DNA from: Candidatus Poribacteria bacterium
GTDB taxonomy: Bacteria > Poribacteria > WGA-4E > WGA-3G
NCBI GenBank assembly: GCA_021295715.1
Contig: JAGWBV010000015.1
Coordinates: 3,816-53,158, forward strand
Length of the DNA stretch: 49,343 nt
Direction: 5' to 3'
Position 1 is the stretch's first letter. Every line of letters begins with the position of its first letter. Below, in pieces: positions 24,324 to 31,257 of the stretch. The position numbers were made by a program, and so were the translations under genes. Under the pieces are notes generated by a model, which saw nothing but the letters and a program-made list of their open reading frames with translations, had not been told where the DNA came from and searched no databases.

Positions 24324-24460
24324 TATGGTAAACTTTAGAATTAACTGTACACGCTGCACCGGCGAGGTTAGAATGCACATCGCATTTGGTCGAGTACGCC
24401 ACAAAACCTCGCCTACCCGGGGAGGGGAGAATGTCTGCTTATTTTTTCTGGTTTACCATA
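24324..24460. mobile_element. MITE-like element, family 2 (TATGGTAAAC ends)
   Basis: Perfect 10-bp terminal inverted repeats TATGGTAAAC and GTTTACCATA enclose 137 bp. Inside is a GGCGAGGTT (24361-24369) / AACCTCGCC (24405-24413) hairpin. No coding frame. It resembles the elements at 28893-29005 and 42761-42879. Confidence 0.6.
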
Positions 24461-24500
24461 GTCGGGAATCGGAGTTCCCTCCTACAGAAAAACTGAATCC
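24461..24500. repeat. Copy of the 'GGGAATCGGAGTTCCC' hairpin motif
   Basis: GTCGGGAATCGGAGTTCCC then TCCTACAGAAAAACTGAATC, directly after the MITE-like element. Near-identical copies lie at 28739, 28859, 18844 and 9479. Confidence 0.6.
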
Positions 24501-24538
24501 CCTCATGTATCATACCCTAACAGGGAAAGGATGTCAAA

Positions 24539-25426
24539 ATGTTTGAAAAACTCGGAATCGTAACGAATATCTGGTCTGAAGAGGTAGAAAATGGGGCGCG
24601 CTTCGATGAACTCATGGTAGAATTCGGCGCGAACGGATTTAAGGATATGGAGGTTCGTGAAGGCGATTACCTGCGCAATTCGGAAGTCGGGAAACTCATT
24701 GAACACCTCGAATCCGCGATGTCCGACTACACCGATGCGGAATACAAAACCATCTGCGATGTCATCTGGAGAAAACAATCCTACGAAACGAAACATCCGA
24801 CACTCTTTAGGGAGATTGCATCGTTCGTTGAAAAAGCATCTGGACTCACTTTGAGTTATGCCATGTCCCATCCTTGGCTTTCATCCGCAAAGGACAGTGA
24901 AGCAGACACACAACAGATCGTTAAGGCGAAAAAGTTGGCGTACCTCCTCTGCCCTGCACGACCGCGGCTCCGACTCGTCGATCCCGTCACCGAAGGAGAC
25001 ATCGACGAACCCACTGCTATCGCCAATATAAAGCATTACAAAGCACTTCTCCCGGACTTTCCGATGATTTTTGCCGTAGAGAACGCGCGACAAACCGCCA
25101 CACTGACCTTGAAGTTAGCCGTCGCGGGCGGTGCCAAACTCACCTATGACGAAACAAATACATATCGCGCTGACGGAACAACGGTGAACTCGCCAGACGA
25201 ATTCTGGGGTACCGTCAAAATGACAGATCTCACCTCGGTACATTTCAAACAGAAAACGGAAGACGGTGTTCTCTCAGAAGTAGGTGACGGCTTCGTTGAC
25301 TTTCAGGCAATCGCAGAACGCTTGAAAACACAAGACTATACCGGCGATCTGCTCCTTGAAAACACGCCGACTGCGCATTCTCTACAAGATGCTCTGCGAA
25401 GCCGGGAATATCTGCTGAGTTGCTAA
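24539..25426 (+). CDS. Xylose isomerase-like TIM-barrel protein
   Basis: A 295-residue cytoplasmic protein of the sugar phosphate isomerase/epimerase superfamily. It starts MFEKLGIVTNIW, with GFKDMEVREGDYL near residue 34. Candidate metal ligands at barrel-strand ends are AVENARQ near 180 (Glu), YDETNTYR near 204 (Asp/Glu), VHFKQK near 234 (His) and LLLENTPTA near 280 (Glu). The substrate is not assignable. AAAGGA precedes the ATG. It stands alone between repeat blocks. Confidence 0.75.
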   Translation: MFEKLGIVTNIWSEEVENGARFDELMVEFGANGFKDMEVREGDYLRNSEVGKLIEHLESAMSDYTDAEYKTICDVIWRKQSYETKHPTLFREIASFVEKASGLTLSYAMSHPWLSSAKDSEADTQQIVKAKKLAYLLCPARPRLRLVDPVTEGDIDEPTAIANIKHYKALLPDFPMIFAVENARQTATLTLKLAVAGGAKLTYDETNTYRADGTTVNSPDEFWGTVKMTDLTSVHFKQKTEDGVLSEVGDGFVDFQAIAERLKTQDYTGDLLLENTPTAHSLQDALRSREYLLSC

Positions 25427-25454
25427 GTTAGCGATGCATAATACGAAACAGATC

Positions 25455-25577
25455 AGGACTTACGCAATTTCGATTTTATCAGACTCTGTTAGATGGGAAT
25501 TCTCGAAAAAAACGTCAATATCCTTGGAAACCCAAACTAAAAGTTTATGCTACAAAAGAGCCGCATGCGTAAGTCCT
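25455..25577. mobile_element. MITE-like element, family 1 (AGGACTTACGCA ends)
   Basis: Perfect 12-bp terminal inverted repeats AGGACTTACGCA (25455-25466) and TGCGTAAGTCCT (25566-25577) enclose 123 bp without a coding frame. The same ends flank 42615-42732 and occur as solo ends at 4898, 23560 and 34659. Confidence 0.6.
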
Positions 25578-25590
25578 ACAGATTTCTCGT

Positions 25591-26400
25591 CTATATCGTT
25601 TTAAGCTTACCCCATGTAGTAGCGAGCTTGGCTTTCGGAGAAACAGGCAATATTGTATCCAATCCGAGTTCCCGGATCATCTCTGTCTCTTCTAAGGTAA
25701 GTGCGATACCGTTGAAAAGGGCAACATGCGTAACCGAGACCGAAAAGAAGCCACCGGGGAGTTTATTACATTCCAAGAGACACCCCATAAGCAACGGATA
25801 CGCCTCCTGCGTCAAGTCGTTTCCCTTGATAACTTTCACAGCGACTTCCTCACCATCTCTGTAGATAAAGGAATCGGCATCACGTGTGACAGACGCAGCA
25901 ACAAACTGCCACGTGTTAACTTCCATCGTCCCCGCAGGACTGATAATACTTCCATTATCCGAACCGTTTGCTGAAGTCTCCAAACGGATCGCGCCAGGAC
26001 CGGTATCCCCAATATCGAGGATCCAACCCCCATTCCAGCACCATGCGCCTTTGGAGATGATCCCTTTTCCATCACCCGGTGCAGCAGGATTCAACCATGC
26101 CACTAATGTGAAATCATTCTCCGCAACGTTGACGGTATCACTGTGTGGAATCTCAAGATAGTCGTCCTTACCATCAAACTTAAGGGCTGGACCGAGGTCG
26201 CTATCGACCCATTTTGGATCCCCCTCGATTGTCCCATCGTTGCCGTTACCTGAATGATCCTTAACCGTATTGCCTTTACCTTCATCAAAGAGCCACACAC
26301 CAGCCAAAGTGCCTAAATCTATTTCAGCATAACCCAGCGCCGCTGAGGCAAGCAGTCCCCATATAAGGGCTGCGTATATCCAATTCGTATTAATTTTCAT
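25591..26400 (-). CDS. Secreted LamG-domain protein (copy 2)
   Basis: A 269-residue protein. Residues 1-25 are a signal peptide (AALIWGLLASAALGYAE). Residues 33-240 are a LamG/concanavalin A-like jellyroll with its usual marks: GVWLFDEGKGNTVKDHSGNGNDGTI, ALKFDGKDDYLEIPHSD, FTLVAWLNP, WQFVAASVTRD and VALFNGIALTLEE. It ends KLATTWGKLKTI, nearly the same as the end of the LamG protein at 11370. Its ATG overlaps the stop of the membrane protein gene by four bases (ATGA), indicating translational coupling, and AAGGAG lies just upstream. It probably binds carbohydrate outside the cytoplasmic membrane. Confidence 0.88.
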   Translation of the reverse strand: MKINTNWIYAALIWGLLASAALGYAEIDLGTLAGVWLFDEGKGNTVKDHSGNGNDGTIEGDPKWVDSDLGPALKFDGKDDYLEIPHSDTVNVAENDFTLVAWLNPAAPGDGKGIISKGAWCWNGGWILDIGDTGPGAIRLETSANGSDNGSIISPAGTMEVNTWQFVAASVTRDADSFIYRDGEEVAVKVIKGNDLTQEAYPLLMGCLLECNKLPGGFFSVSVTHVALFNGIALTLEETEMIRELGLDTILPVSPKAKLATTWGKLKTI

Positions 26401-28505
26401 TTTCCTTCTCCTTTTGACAACCGTTTAACTGTGAATCCGTTCCACACCCAACGCTTTTTCCGTGTATAAATCACTTGTGTTAAACGTTCGTCGGTAATCG
26501 TAACGGTGTATCGTCTTTCAGCAGATTCATCTGCTGAAGTGAGACGGAGTTTCTGGAATTTCTTTTCGCCGTTCGCAATCAAGTTAATCTCCACGGGTGC
26601 GACAACCCCCGCGTGGAAATAGCATCTTATCTCATAAGTGCCATTGGGGAGTGCGACTCTGAAAACACCGTCCTCTTCACCCCAGAGGCTATCTTGATAC
26701 AGCAGAAGATTTGATTCATCTCCTGCCAAGACATCGCGCAGGTCCGATGTAGGCTTCGGGTCTTCGGTATGCCAATATTTGAGTTCAAAACCACCGCCTC
26801 CGGTTTTATATTCATCCTCAACAGATTTCGACCACCATCCGAACCGTCCATCCGTATAGTCAGTGTCTTTGTATATAACGATGTGATTTTGAGCAGCCTT
26901 TCCATCATGCGGTTGCATGTCGAAAGTGAACGTTGTGGTGTCCGCCCATAATTGCGTATCCGGTGCTATACGCTTTCGTCGATAAAGCCGATTATAGTTC
27001 GTTGAATGGATGACTTCATATTCTGGAACAAGATCTCCAACGCCGTCATATTCTGTTCGCCAAACGAGGACGTAGTCAGGGATTACCTTTTTGTTTTTGT
27101 AGCGGAGCGGAAAATGATCCGTGTTGGGTTCATAGTTCTGAAGGTAGGCAACACCGTTTTCCAACGCCAGATACCCCTCTATATGCTCAAACGGAAGAAT
27201 GTACTTGAAATCCCATTTCGCTGAATCAGGCGTACCGCCCCATGAACCCGGACGACTCGCGAGCACTGTGTTTGGTTCAATCATTTCAGCCGACGAGAGT
27301 GCCTCCTGGGCATCTCTGTCCAGCAGATAGTAAGTTTGGACGTAATAGCCGAGGTGCCATAACGATAAAAGAATCAGGACACCACTAAAGGCGTAGTCAA
27401 CGAATCTATGAAGGTTGAAATTAAAAAATGGAAGGAGTGCCAGTAGAATGTAGATATGTATCCGATCGCTGATCCACATACCACCAGAGCGCAAACTCCA
27501 CGGGGATTTGAAATAGAGGAACGTGAGTATCAATGCAATCAGTAAAAACGCGTCTGTCCGAGCCACAATTGCGGTAACGCCTGCATAACCTTGGTTTTCC
27601 GATTCCGACGAGGCACGGCGCGCGTAGAATTTTCGGATTTTATCAATCACGGTAAACAGAAAGGCGATTGCAAGCACAGTGAAGAGAAGGTTGCCTATTA
27701 GAATATGGGTATCTCGAAAGGAGACGATGGAACCGATGGAGAGAAAGTACTTCATCAATCCGTCAAAACTCCGATGGAAGCCACCGCCTTCGCGTTTCAC
27801 GAGATAATAGGTCAGTAAGATTACATAAGCGGGGAGCATAGCCCCTAAAAAGAGCAAGATGGATTTCAGCTGCCCAGTCAACCGCACCCGAGAAGATGTG
27901 AAGGCTTCATAAACATAGAGGAAAACACCGAGGAATGTTATCGATACTGTCAGCAGCGCGTAGGATTGAAAGTGTGTAAGATAGACAAACGTAAGCCAAA
28001 TATAGACCGTGACAAAGGCTCTTGGACTGAGTTTATCCTCACATCGCCACCACCAACCGAGCGCGAAGAAAAAGAGCGACACACTTAAGGCGAAGTTATA
28101 GAATCCCATGTGCAGCAAATAGTTATAGGCAAAAATGAAACCGACCAAGCAGAAGAACGTCTTGCTTTTTTGAATACCGTTGAGGAGATAGAGGAGAGAG
28201 AGCGGTAGGAGTCCTATGCAGAGGCTAAAGAATATCTTTTCGCAGATGAGCGGCGGAAAGATATACATAAGCCCCGCCATAACTACGTGGGAAGTCCAAT
28301 TGGGAAAAAGTGTTGGATTGCGTTCGTGAACTTCCCGCAGCACGTAATTTTCGTGGTTGTGATATACTTTTAAGATGTGTGCGTTGTGGACATGGGCGGG
28401 TCCATCTTGGGTCCCGGTATACTTGAACAACCAAGTCGGCAAAACGTGTATCACCAAAAGCACAATTAAGACAATGTGCTGGATAGATAATCGACGCGCC
28501 TGCAT
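26397..28505 (-). CDS. Polytopic membrane protein with soluble C-terminal domain (GT-C-like)
   Basis: A 702-residue protein. Residues 1-400 contain about ten hydrophobic segments. An early loop (KYTGTQDGPAHVHNAHILKVY) resembles the acidic first-loop motif of GT-C membrane glycosyltransferases. Residues about 410-700 are soluble; the last 150 look like a beta-sandwich (GTYEIRCYFHAGVVAPVEINLIANGEK). No family is assigned with certainty; dolichyl-mannosyl-transferase-like proteins are the nearest guess. The start ATG has GAGG upstream and a good promoter 55 bases away. Its stop overlaps the LamG gene start by four bases, so the two are one unit. Confidence 0.65.
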   Translation of the reverse strand: MQARRLSIQHIVLIVLLVIHVLPTWLFKYTGTQDGPAHVHNAHILKVYHNHENYVLREVHERNPTLFPNWTSHVVMAGLMYIFPPLICEKIFFSLCIGLLPLSLLYLLNGIQKSKTFFCLVGFIFAYNYLLHMGFYNFALSVSLFFFALGWWWRCEDKLSPRAFVTVYIWLTFVYLTHFQSYALLTVSITFLGVFLYVYEAFTSSRVRLTGQLKSILLFLGAMLPAYVILLTYYLVKREGGGFHRSFDGLMKYFLSIGSIVSFRDTHILIGNLLFTVLAIAFLFTVIDKIRKFYARRASSESENQGYAGVTAIVARTDAFLLIALILTFLYFKSPWSLRSGGMWISDRIHIYILLALLPFFNFNLHRFVDYAFSGVLILLSLWHLGYYVQTYYLLDRDAQEALSSAEMIEPNTVLASRPGSWGGTPDSAKWDFKYILPFEHIEGYLALENGVAYLQNYEPNTDHFPLRYKNKKVIPDYVLVWRTEYDGVGDLVPEYEVIHSTNYNRLYRRKRIAPDTQLWADTTTFTFDMQPHDGKAAQNHIVIYKDTDYTDGRFGWWSKSVEDEYKTGGGGFELKYWHTEDPKPTSDLRDVLAGDESNLLLYQDSLWGEEDGVFRVALPNGTYEIRCYFHAGVVAPVEINLIANGEKKFQKLRLTSADESAERRYTVTITDERLTQVIYTRKKRWVWNGFTVKRLSKGEGK

Positions 28506-28559
28506 AATTGCCTCGCTTTAATCAACCATCTTTTGCATGAATAGAACCGCACTGTTTCT

Positions 28560-28588
28560 ATTCTACAAGAACTTTGCCGTGAAGTCAA
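28560..28588 (-). promoter_or_regulatory. Sigma-70-like promoter for the membrane protein-LamG unit
   Basis: On the minus strand TTGACT (28583-28588) and TAGAAT (28560-28565) have a 17-base spacer, about 55 bases upstream of the ATG at 28505. Confidence 0.6.
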
Positions 28589-28892
28589 CAAAAACTGTGT
28601 GGAATGGGAATCAGCAGTCAGCAATCAGCGGTCAGCAACCCCGTAACCCCTTTTCAGGGGAATAGTGGGCGGAGAACCCTCGAAAGGAGAAGGTTTCCGC
28701 GTGTGGGAAACCTTCCAAAACCCTACTACTATTCGTCAGTCGGGAATCGGAGTTCCCTCCTACAAATTAGCCATCAGCAGTCAGCAGTCAGCGATCAGTC
28801 AGACAGTCGGTGTTGTTAGACGCAAACCTCTTTACCGATGGTTTCCGATAGCCAATATTATCGGGAATGGGAGTTCCTTCCTACAGGAGACC

Positions 28893-29005
28893 ATGGTGAA
28901 TTATAGAATTCCTTATACACTAAAGATGGGCGAGGATACAATCCTCGCCAGCGGTGGTGGAGGCGGTGTTCCGTGAAATGTATACATATTTTGATAATTC
29001 ACCAT
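28893..29005. mobile_element. MITE-like element, family 2 (ATGGTGAATTAT ends)
   Basis: Perfect 12-bp terminal inverted repeats ATGGTGAATTAT and ATAATTCACCAT enclose 113 bp. Inside is a GGCGAGGAT (28929-28937) / ATCCTCGCC (28941-28949) hairpin followed by AGCGGTGG. The layout matches the elements at 24324 and 42761. Confidence 0.65.
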
Positions 29006-29029
29006 AAATGCCCTTATGTGGATAAAGCA

Positions 29030-29875
29030 CTAAAACGGTGAGTCTTGGGCTTGTGTATTTTCTGCTGGCGCGCCATCGGAAGACGCAGTCCCCTGATTCG
29101 CGGGTTGATCAGATTCAGGGACTTCGCTCTGCTGTGCAGCGGTTGTTAGCTGCTTTATACGTTCGCAGAGATCATCTAACAACTGTGGTGACGTTTCCGC
29201 GGCTTTCAGTTCAGCAGAAAGCTGCGTCCACTGTATCTCGCTCATATCGTTTCGAGATTCCACACTATATTTACGTTTGATGTAATCCCAAAGGTCTGCC
29301 TTACTGATACCCTTTCCTTCGAGAGGTCCCGCGAGATTGTTAGCGATTGCGAAAGCCGCCTTTTGAGCGTTAGCGATATTTCCACCACCTTGTTGTAATT
29401 GAGGCTGTTGTGTCGCATTGCCACCGCCTGTTTTTCGGTTCAGGTAGAAGTTCAGAACTTCGCGGATGACCGGCACGGGTATCAGCTGTTTAATTGCGTT
29501 GCGTTGCGCTTTATGAATTGCTTTGGTGAAGGCAAACGGATCGGAACGCCCCCCAGCCATCTTCAGTTGCTCATAGGCACCGTAACGAGACGAACCGGTG
29601 ATTGTATCAACTGCTTTGGCAGTAGCGATCCAAGAATGCTCACGTTCCTCATAATCGATCTCTTCGATCTGGATACCGCCACGGCGATTTGCGGCTTCGT
29701 TAATACCGGCTAAAGTCAACCCTTCAACAGTCCGTCCGCCCTGTTTGAAGGAATAGACATAATCCTGAATCGTCTGCCCCGTCATCAACTCAATGATCGC
29801 TTGGTCATCCACCTGATCGACGACTTCATATTCGGCGGTAACTGGAACCATTTCGTCCTTTTTTTCTTCAGCCAT
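29030..29875 (-). CDS. Unknown protein, possibly ssDNA-annealing/recombination related
   Basis: A 281-residue soluble protein, not recognised with confidence. Residues 15-140 form a compact mixed domain (DDQAIIELMTGQTIQDYVYSF, HSWIATAKAVDTITGSSRYGAYEQLKMAGGRSDPFAFTKAIHKAQRNAIKQLIP). The pattern of beta strands, a 'tRYGAYE' segment and a Lys/Arg-rich helix is reminiscent of phage Erf/Rad52-type annealing proteins, but this is a weak impression. Residues 145-165 are Gln/Gly rich. Residues 170-240 are a helical region (ISKADLWDYIKRKYSVESRNDMSEIQWTQL). The tail is Gln/Ser/Pro rich and ends DSPF, like the acidic tips of SSB-type proteins. AGGAGG and a strong promoter support the start. No phage gene is nearby. 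Confidence 0.7.
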   Translation of the reverse strand: MAEEKKDEMVPVTAEYEVVDQVDDQAIIELMTGQTIQDYVYSFKQGGRTVEGLTLAGINEAANRRGGIQIEEIDYEEREHSWIATAKAVDTITGSSRYGAYEQLKMAGGRSDPFAFTKAIHKAQRNAIKQLIPVPVIREVLNFYLNRKTGGGNATQQPQLQQGGGNIANAQKAAFAIANNLAGPLEGKGISKADLWDYIKRKYSVESRNDMSEIQWTQLSAELKAAETSPQLLDDLCERIKQLTTAAQQSEVPESDQPANQGTASSDGAPAENTQAQDSPF

Positions 29876-29921
29876 GATGTCCTCCTATTTCCAAATACAC
29901 CAGATTTCTAAATATATAATT

Positions 29922-29950
29922 AGTATAACATATCTTTAGATATATATCAA
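29922..29950 (-). promoter_or_regulatory. Sigma-70-like promoter for the unknown 281-residue protein
   Basis: On the minus strand TTGATA (29945-29950) and TATACT (29922-29927) have a 17-base spacer, about 45 bases upstream of the ATG at 29875. Confidence 0.65.
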
Positions 29951-29972
29951 AAAAAAATACGACTTCGTTAAT
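29949..29972 (-). terminator. Possible weak terminator after the lipoprotein gene
   Basis: Just at the lipoprotein stop, the minus strand reads ACGA-TTAACGAAG-TCGT followed by a run of about ten T. The stem is short, so only the T run is strong. It overlaps the -35 of the next gene. Confidence 0.3.
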
Positions 29973-30777
29973 CGTTCGCAATGCCGGTAGTAATCTCGAC
30001 CTGGACACCATCTGTTACGATGCTTTCAACGTAGAGTGTGAATGTATACATCTGAGAGTTCTCGTATTTTTGAAGTTTGGAAGGAAAGAGACCATCGCCC
30101 GCAATATCATCTATAATCCAAAATGTAACATCCTTATCATTTGTGTCAAGCGTCATCGCGCCTGAAAAATTTTTTACCAATTCGGGGTCCACATCATCTC
30201 CAATTCCCAGCAGTTCATTTAGCCTCTTAAGTGAAACGGTCTCATTATGAATACGCACTGTTTTCCCAACATAATGCTGACCACCCGTCACAATTTGTTC
30301 AAGCGTCGTGTCAATAACTTCGATATCGGCTTTCGCGGTGTGCTCAGGGACATCAGACCAGATAGTGAAAAAATGATTTTCATCTGCGGTTGTGCCTTCG
30401 GAAATGTCTTTTATCAGCAGTGTGAAGGTGTAAGTTGTATGACCGCGAATATGTCCGAGATCGCTCTCCATGTAATTTGAATAATAGTGTCGCAGAAACT
30501 TAGCGTCCGGGTCGGTGATGAAAAAACGGACTTTATCGTGATGCGTAAACAATTCTAACGTTGGCGGCTGCCCATCAGCACTCGGATAAATTCTGCCAGC
30601 GGCGGTAATCGTAACCGTCTGTCCCCTGTATTTTGAGTTGACACCGTTGACTTCAATATCGTTGACAATATCAGTGAGGGTGACAGGTCCGATGTTGAGG
30701 GTTTTCTGATGAAATTTCGCACACCCTCCGAAGATAACAATGGCAAAGCAGGCACATAAAGATGTAAACAGTTTCAT
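29968..30777 (-). CDS. Lipoprotein with duplicated OB-like domain
   Basis: A 269-residue predicted lipoprotein from the ATG at 30777, with MKLFTSLCACFAIVIFGGC and lipobox Cys19. Two similar halves are visible: VTLTDIVNDIEVNGVNSKYRGQTVTI ... FFITDPD and TLEQIVTGGQHYVGKTVRI ... FWIIDDI, each ending in MYTFTLYVESI/YTFTLLIKDI. This points to a tandem beta-barrel (OB-like) repeat of unknown function. A 17-codon upstream extension would run through the intergenic repeat and is rejected. The repeat gives AAGG as ribosome site twelve bases before the ATG. Confidence 0.75.
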   Translation of the reverse strand: MKLFTSLCACFAIVIFGGCAKFHQKTLNIGPVTLTDIVNDIEVNGVNSKYRGQTVTITAAGRIYPSADGQPPTLELFTHHDKVRFFITDPDAKFLRHYYSNYMESDLGHIRGHTTYTFTLLIKDISEGTTADENHFFTIWSDVPEHTAKADIEVIDTTLEQIVTGGQHYVGKTVRIHNETVSLKRLNELLGIGDDVDPELVKNFSGAMTLDTNDKDVTFWIIDDIAGDGLFPSKLQKYENSQMYTFTLYVESIVTDGVQVEITTGIAND

Positions 30778-30937
30778 GTTTTTTAATTTTACCTTACCGA
30801 CTTTTAATTTCACCCTGAGGAGGAACAACGCACGTCCTATCTATCAAGGGCGTTTCTTGAATCCGCCTGCGTGTTTTTGCTTGGGGTTTTTGCTTGGGCG
30901 TTTCTGCGGATTTCTGCGTATTGTTGCAGGCTACTGT
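30778..30937 (-). repeat. Start-abutting intergenic repeat, copy e (lipoprotein), with a second partial end
   Basis: Minus-strand reading ends GGTAAGGTAAAATTAAAA plus AAC then ATG. A second end-like segment (30800-30820) follows, then the B-subtype body (ACGCACGTCC, CTATCAAG) and the right end ATTGTTGCAGGCTACTG. The insert GTTTTTGCTTGGG is repeated once inside. Confidence 0.75.
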
Positions 30938-31102
30938 TTGGTTTAAGAATTATAACGGCTCTGACTTAAGATGTCAAATTATATGGGAAACCCATCCAAT
31001 TTCCTGAAAAAATACCACTCTCTGTGCTCAGAACTATTTAGGAGAGGTTACGGCACGCGGATGAAGATTAAGAATTTAATCGGGTAGTTTTTACCGATAT
31101 CC

Positions 31103-31124
31103 GGTGCGGTTGGGAAACCGCACC
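31103..31124. repeat. Hairpin GGTGCGGTT/AACCGCACC
   Basis: GGTGCGGTT (31103-31111) and AACCGCACC (31116-31124) make a 9-bp perfect stem followed by TACCGGG. It is the short-loop form of the hairpins at 23425 and 42658. The rest of 30947-31190 shows no gene. Confidence 0.55.
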
Positions 31125-31195
31125 TACCGGGTTTGGGATAAAAACTGGACCTAAAAACGTAAAACTGAATAGCCCTAAATACCTCTGCTATAGGC

Positions 31196-31224
31196 TTGAT
31201 CTGTATTCCGAATTCTGCTATAAT
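31196..31224 (+). promoter_or_regulatory. Sigma-70-like promoter for the ABC ATPase gene
   Basis: TTGATC (31196-31201) and a consensus TATAAT (31219-31224) have a 17-base spacer, 33 bases before the GTG at 31258. Confidence 0.65.
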
Positions 31225-31257
31225 AACAACAAACCCAGCACGGAGCATTGATGAACA

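Larger units (their letters stand above)
28506..29029. repeat. Repeat-dense intergenic block
   Basis: Beyond the promoter near 28560 this block is made of repeats: TCAGCAG-type heptamers (28608-28636, 28769-28803), two copies of the GGGAATCGGAGTTCCC motif (28739-28765, 28859-28887) and a MITE-like element (28893-29005). Open frames of 60-100 codons across it are translations of repeats. Confidence 0.7.

Noticed and set aside
28608..28803. Possible CRISPR array
   Set aside because: The repeating unit is about seven bases with no regular spacers and no cas genes.
28604..28976. Frames of 71 and 103 codons
   Set aside because: Entirely composed of TCAGCAG heptamers, GGGAATCGG motifs and a MITE-like element.
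29030..29875. A prophage remnant around the annealing-like protein
   Set aside because: No integrase, structural or lysis gene is near, and the similarity itself is weak.
30778..30828. Seventeen-codon N-terminal extension of the lipoprotein
   Set aside because: It is translated from the intergenic repeat and would place the signal peptide internally.
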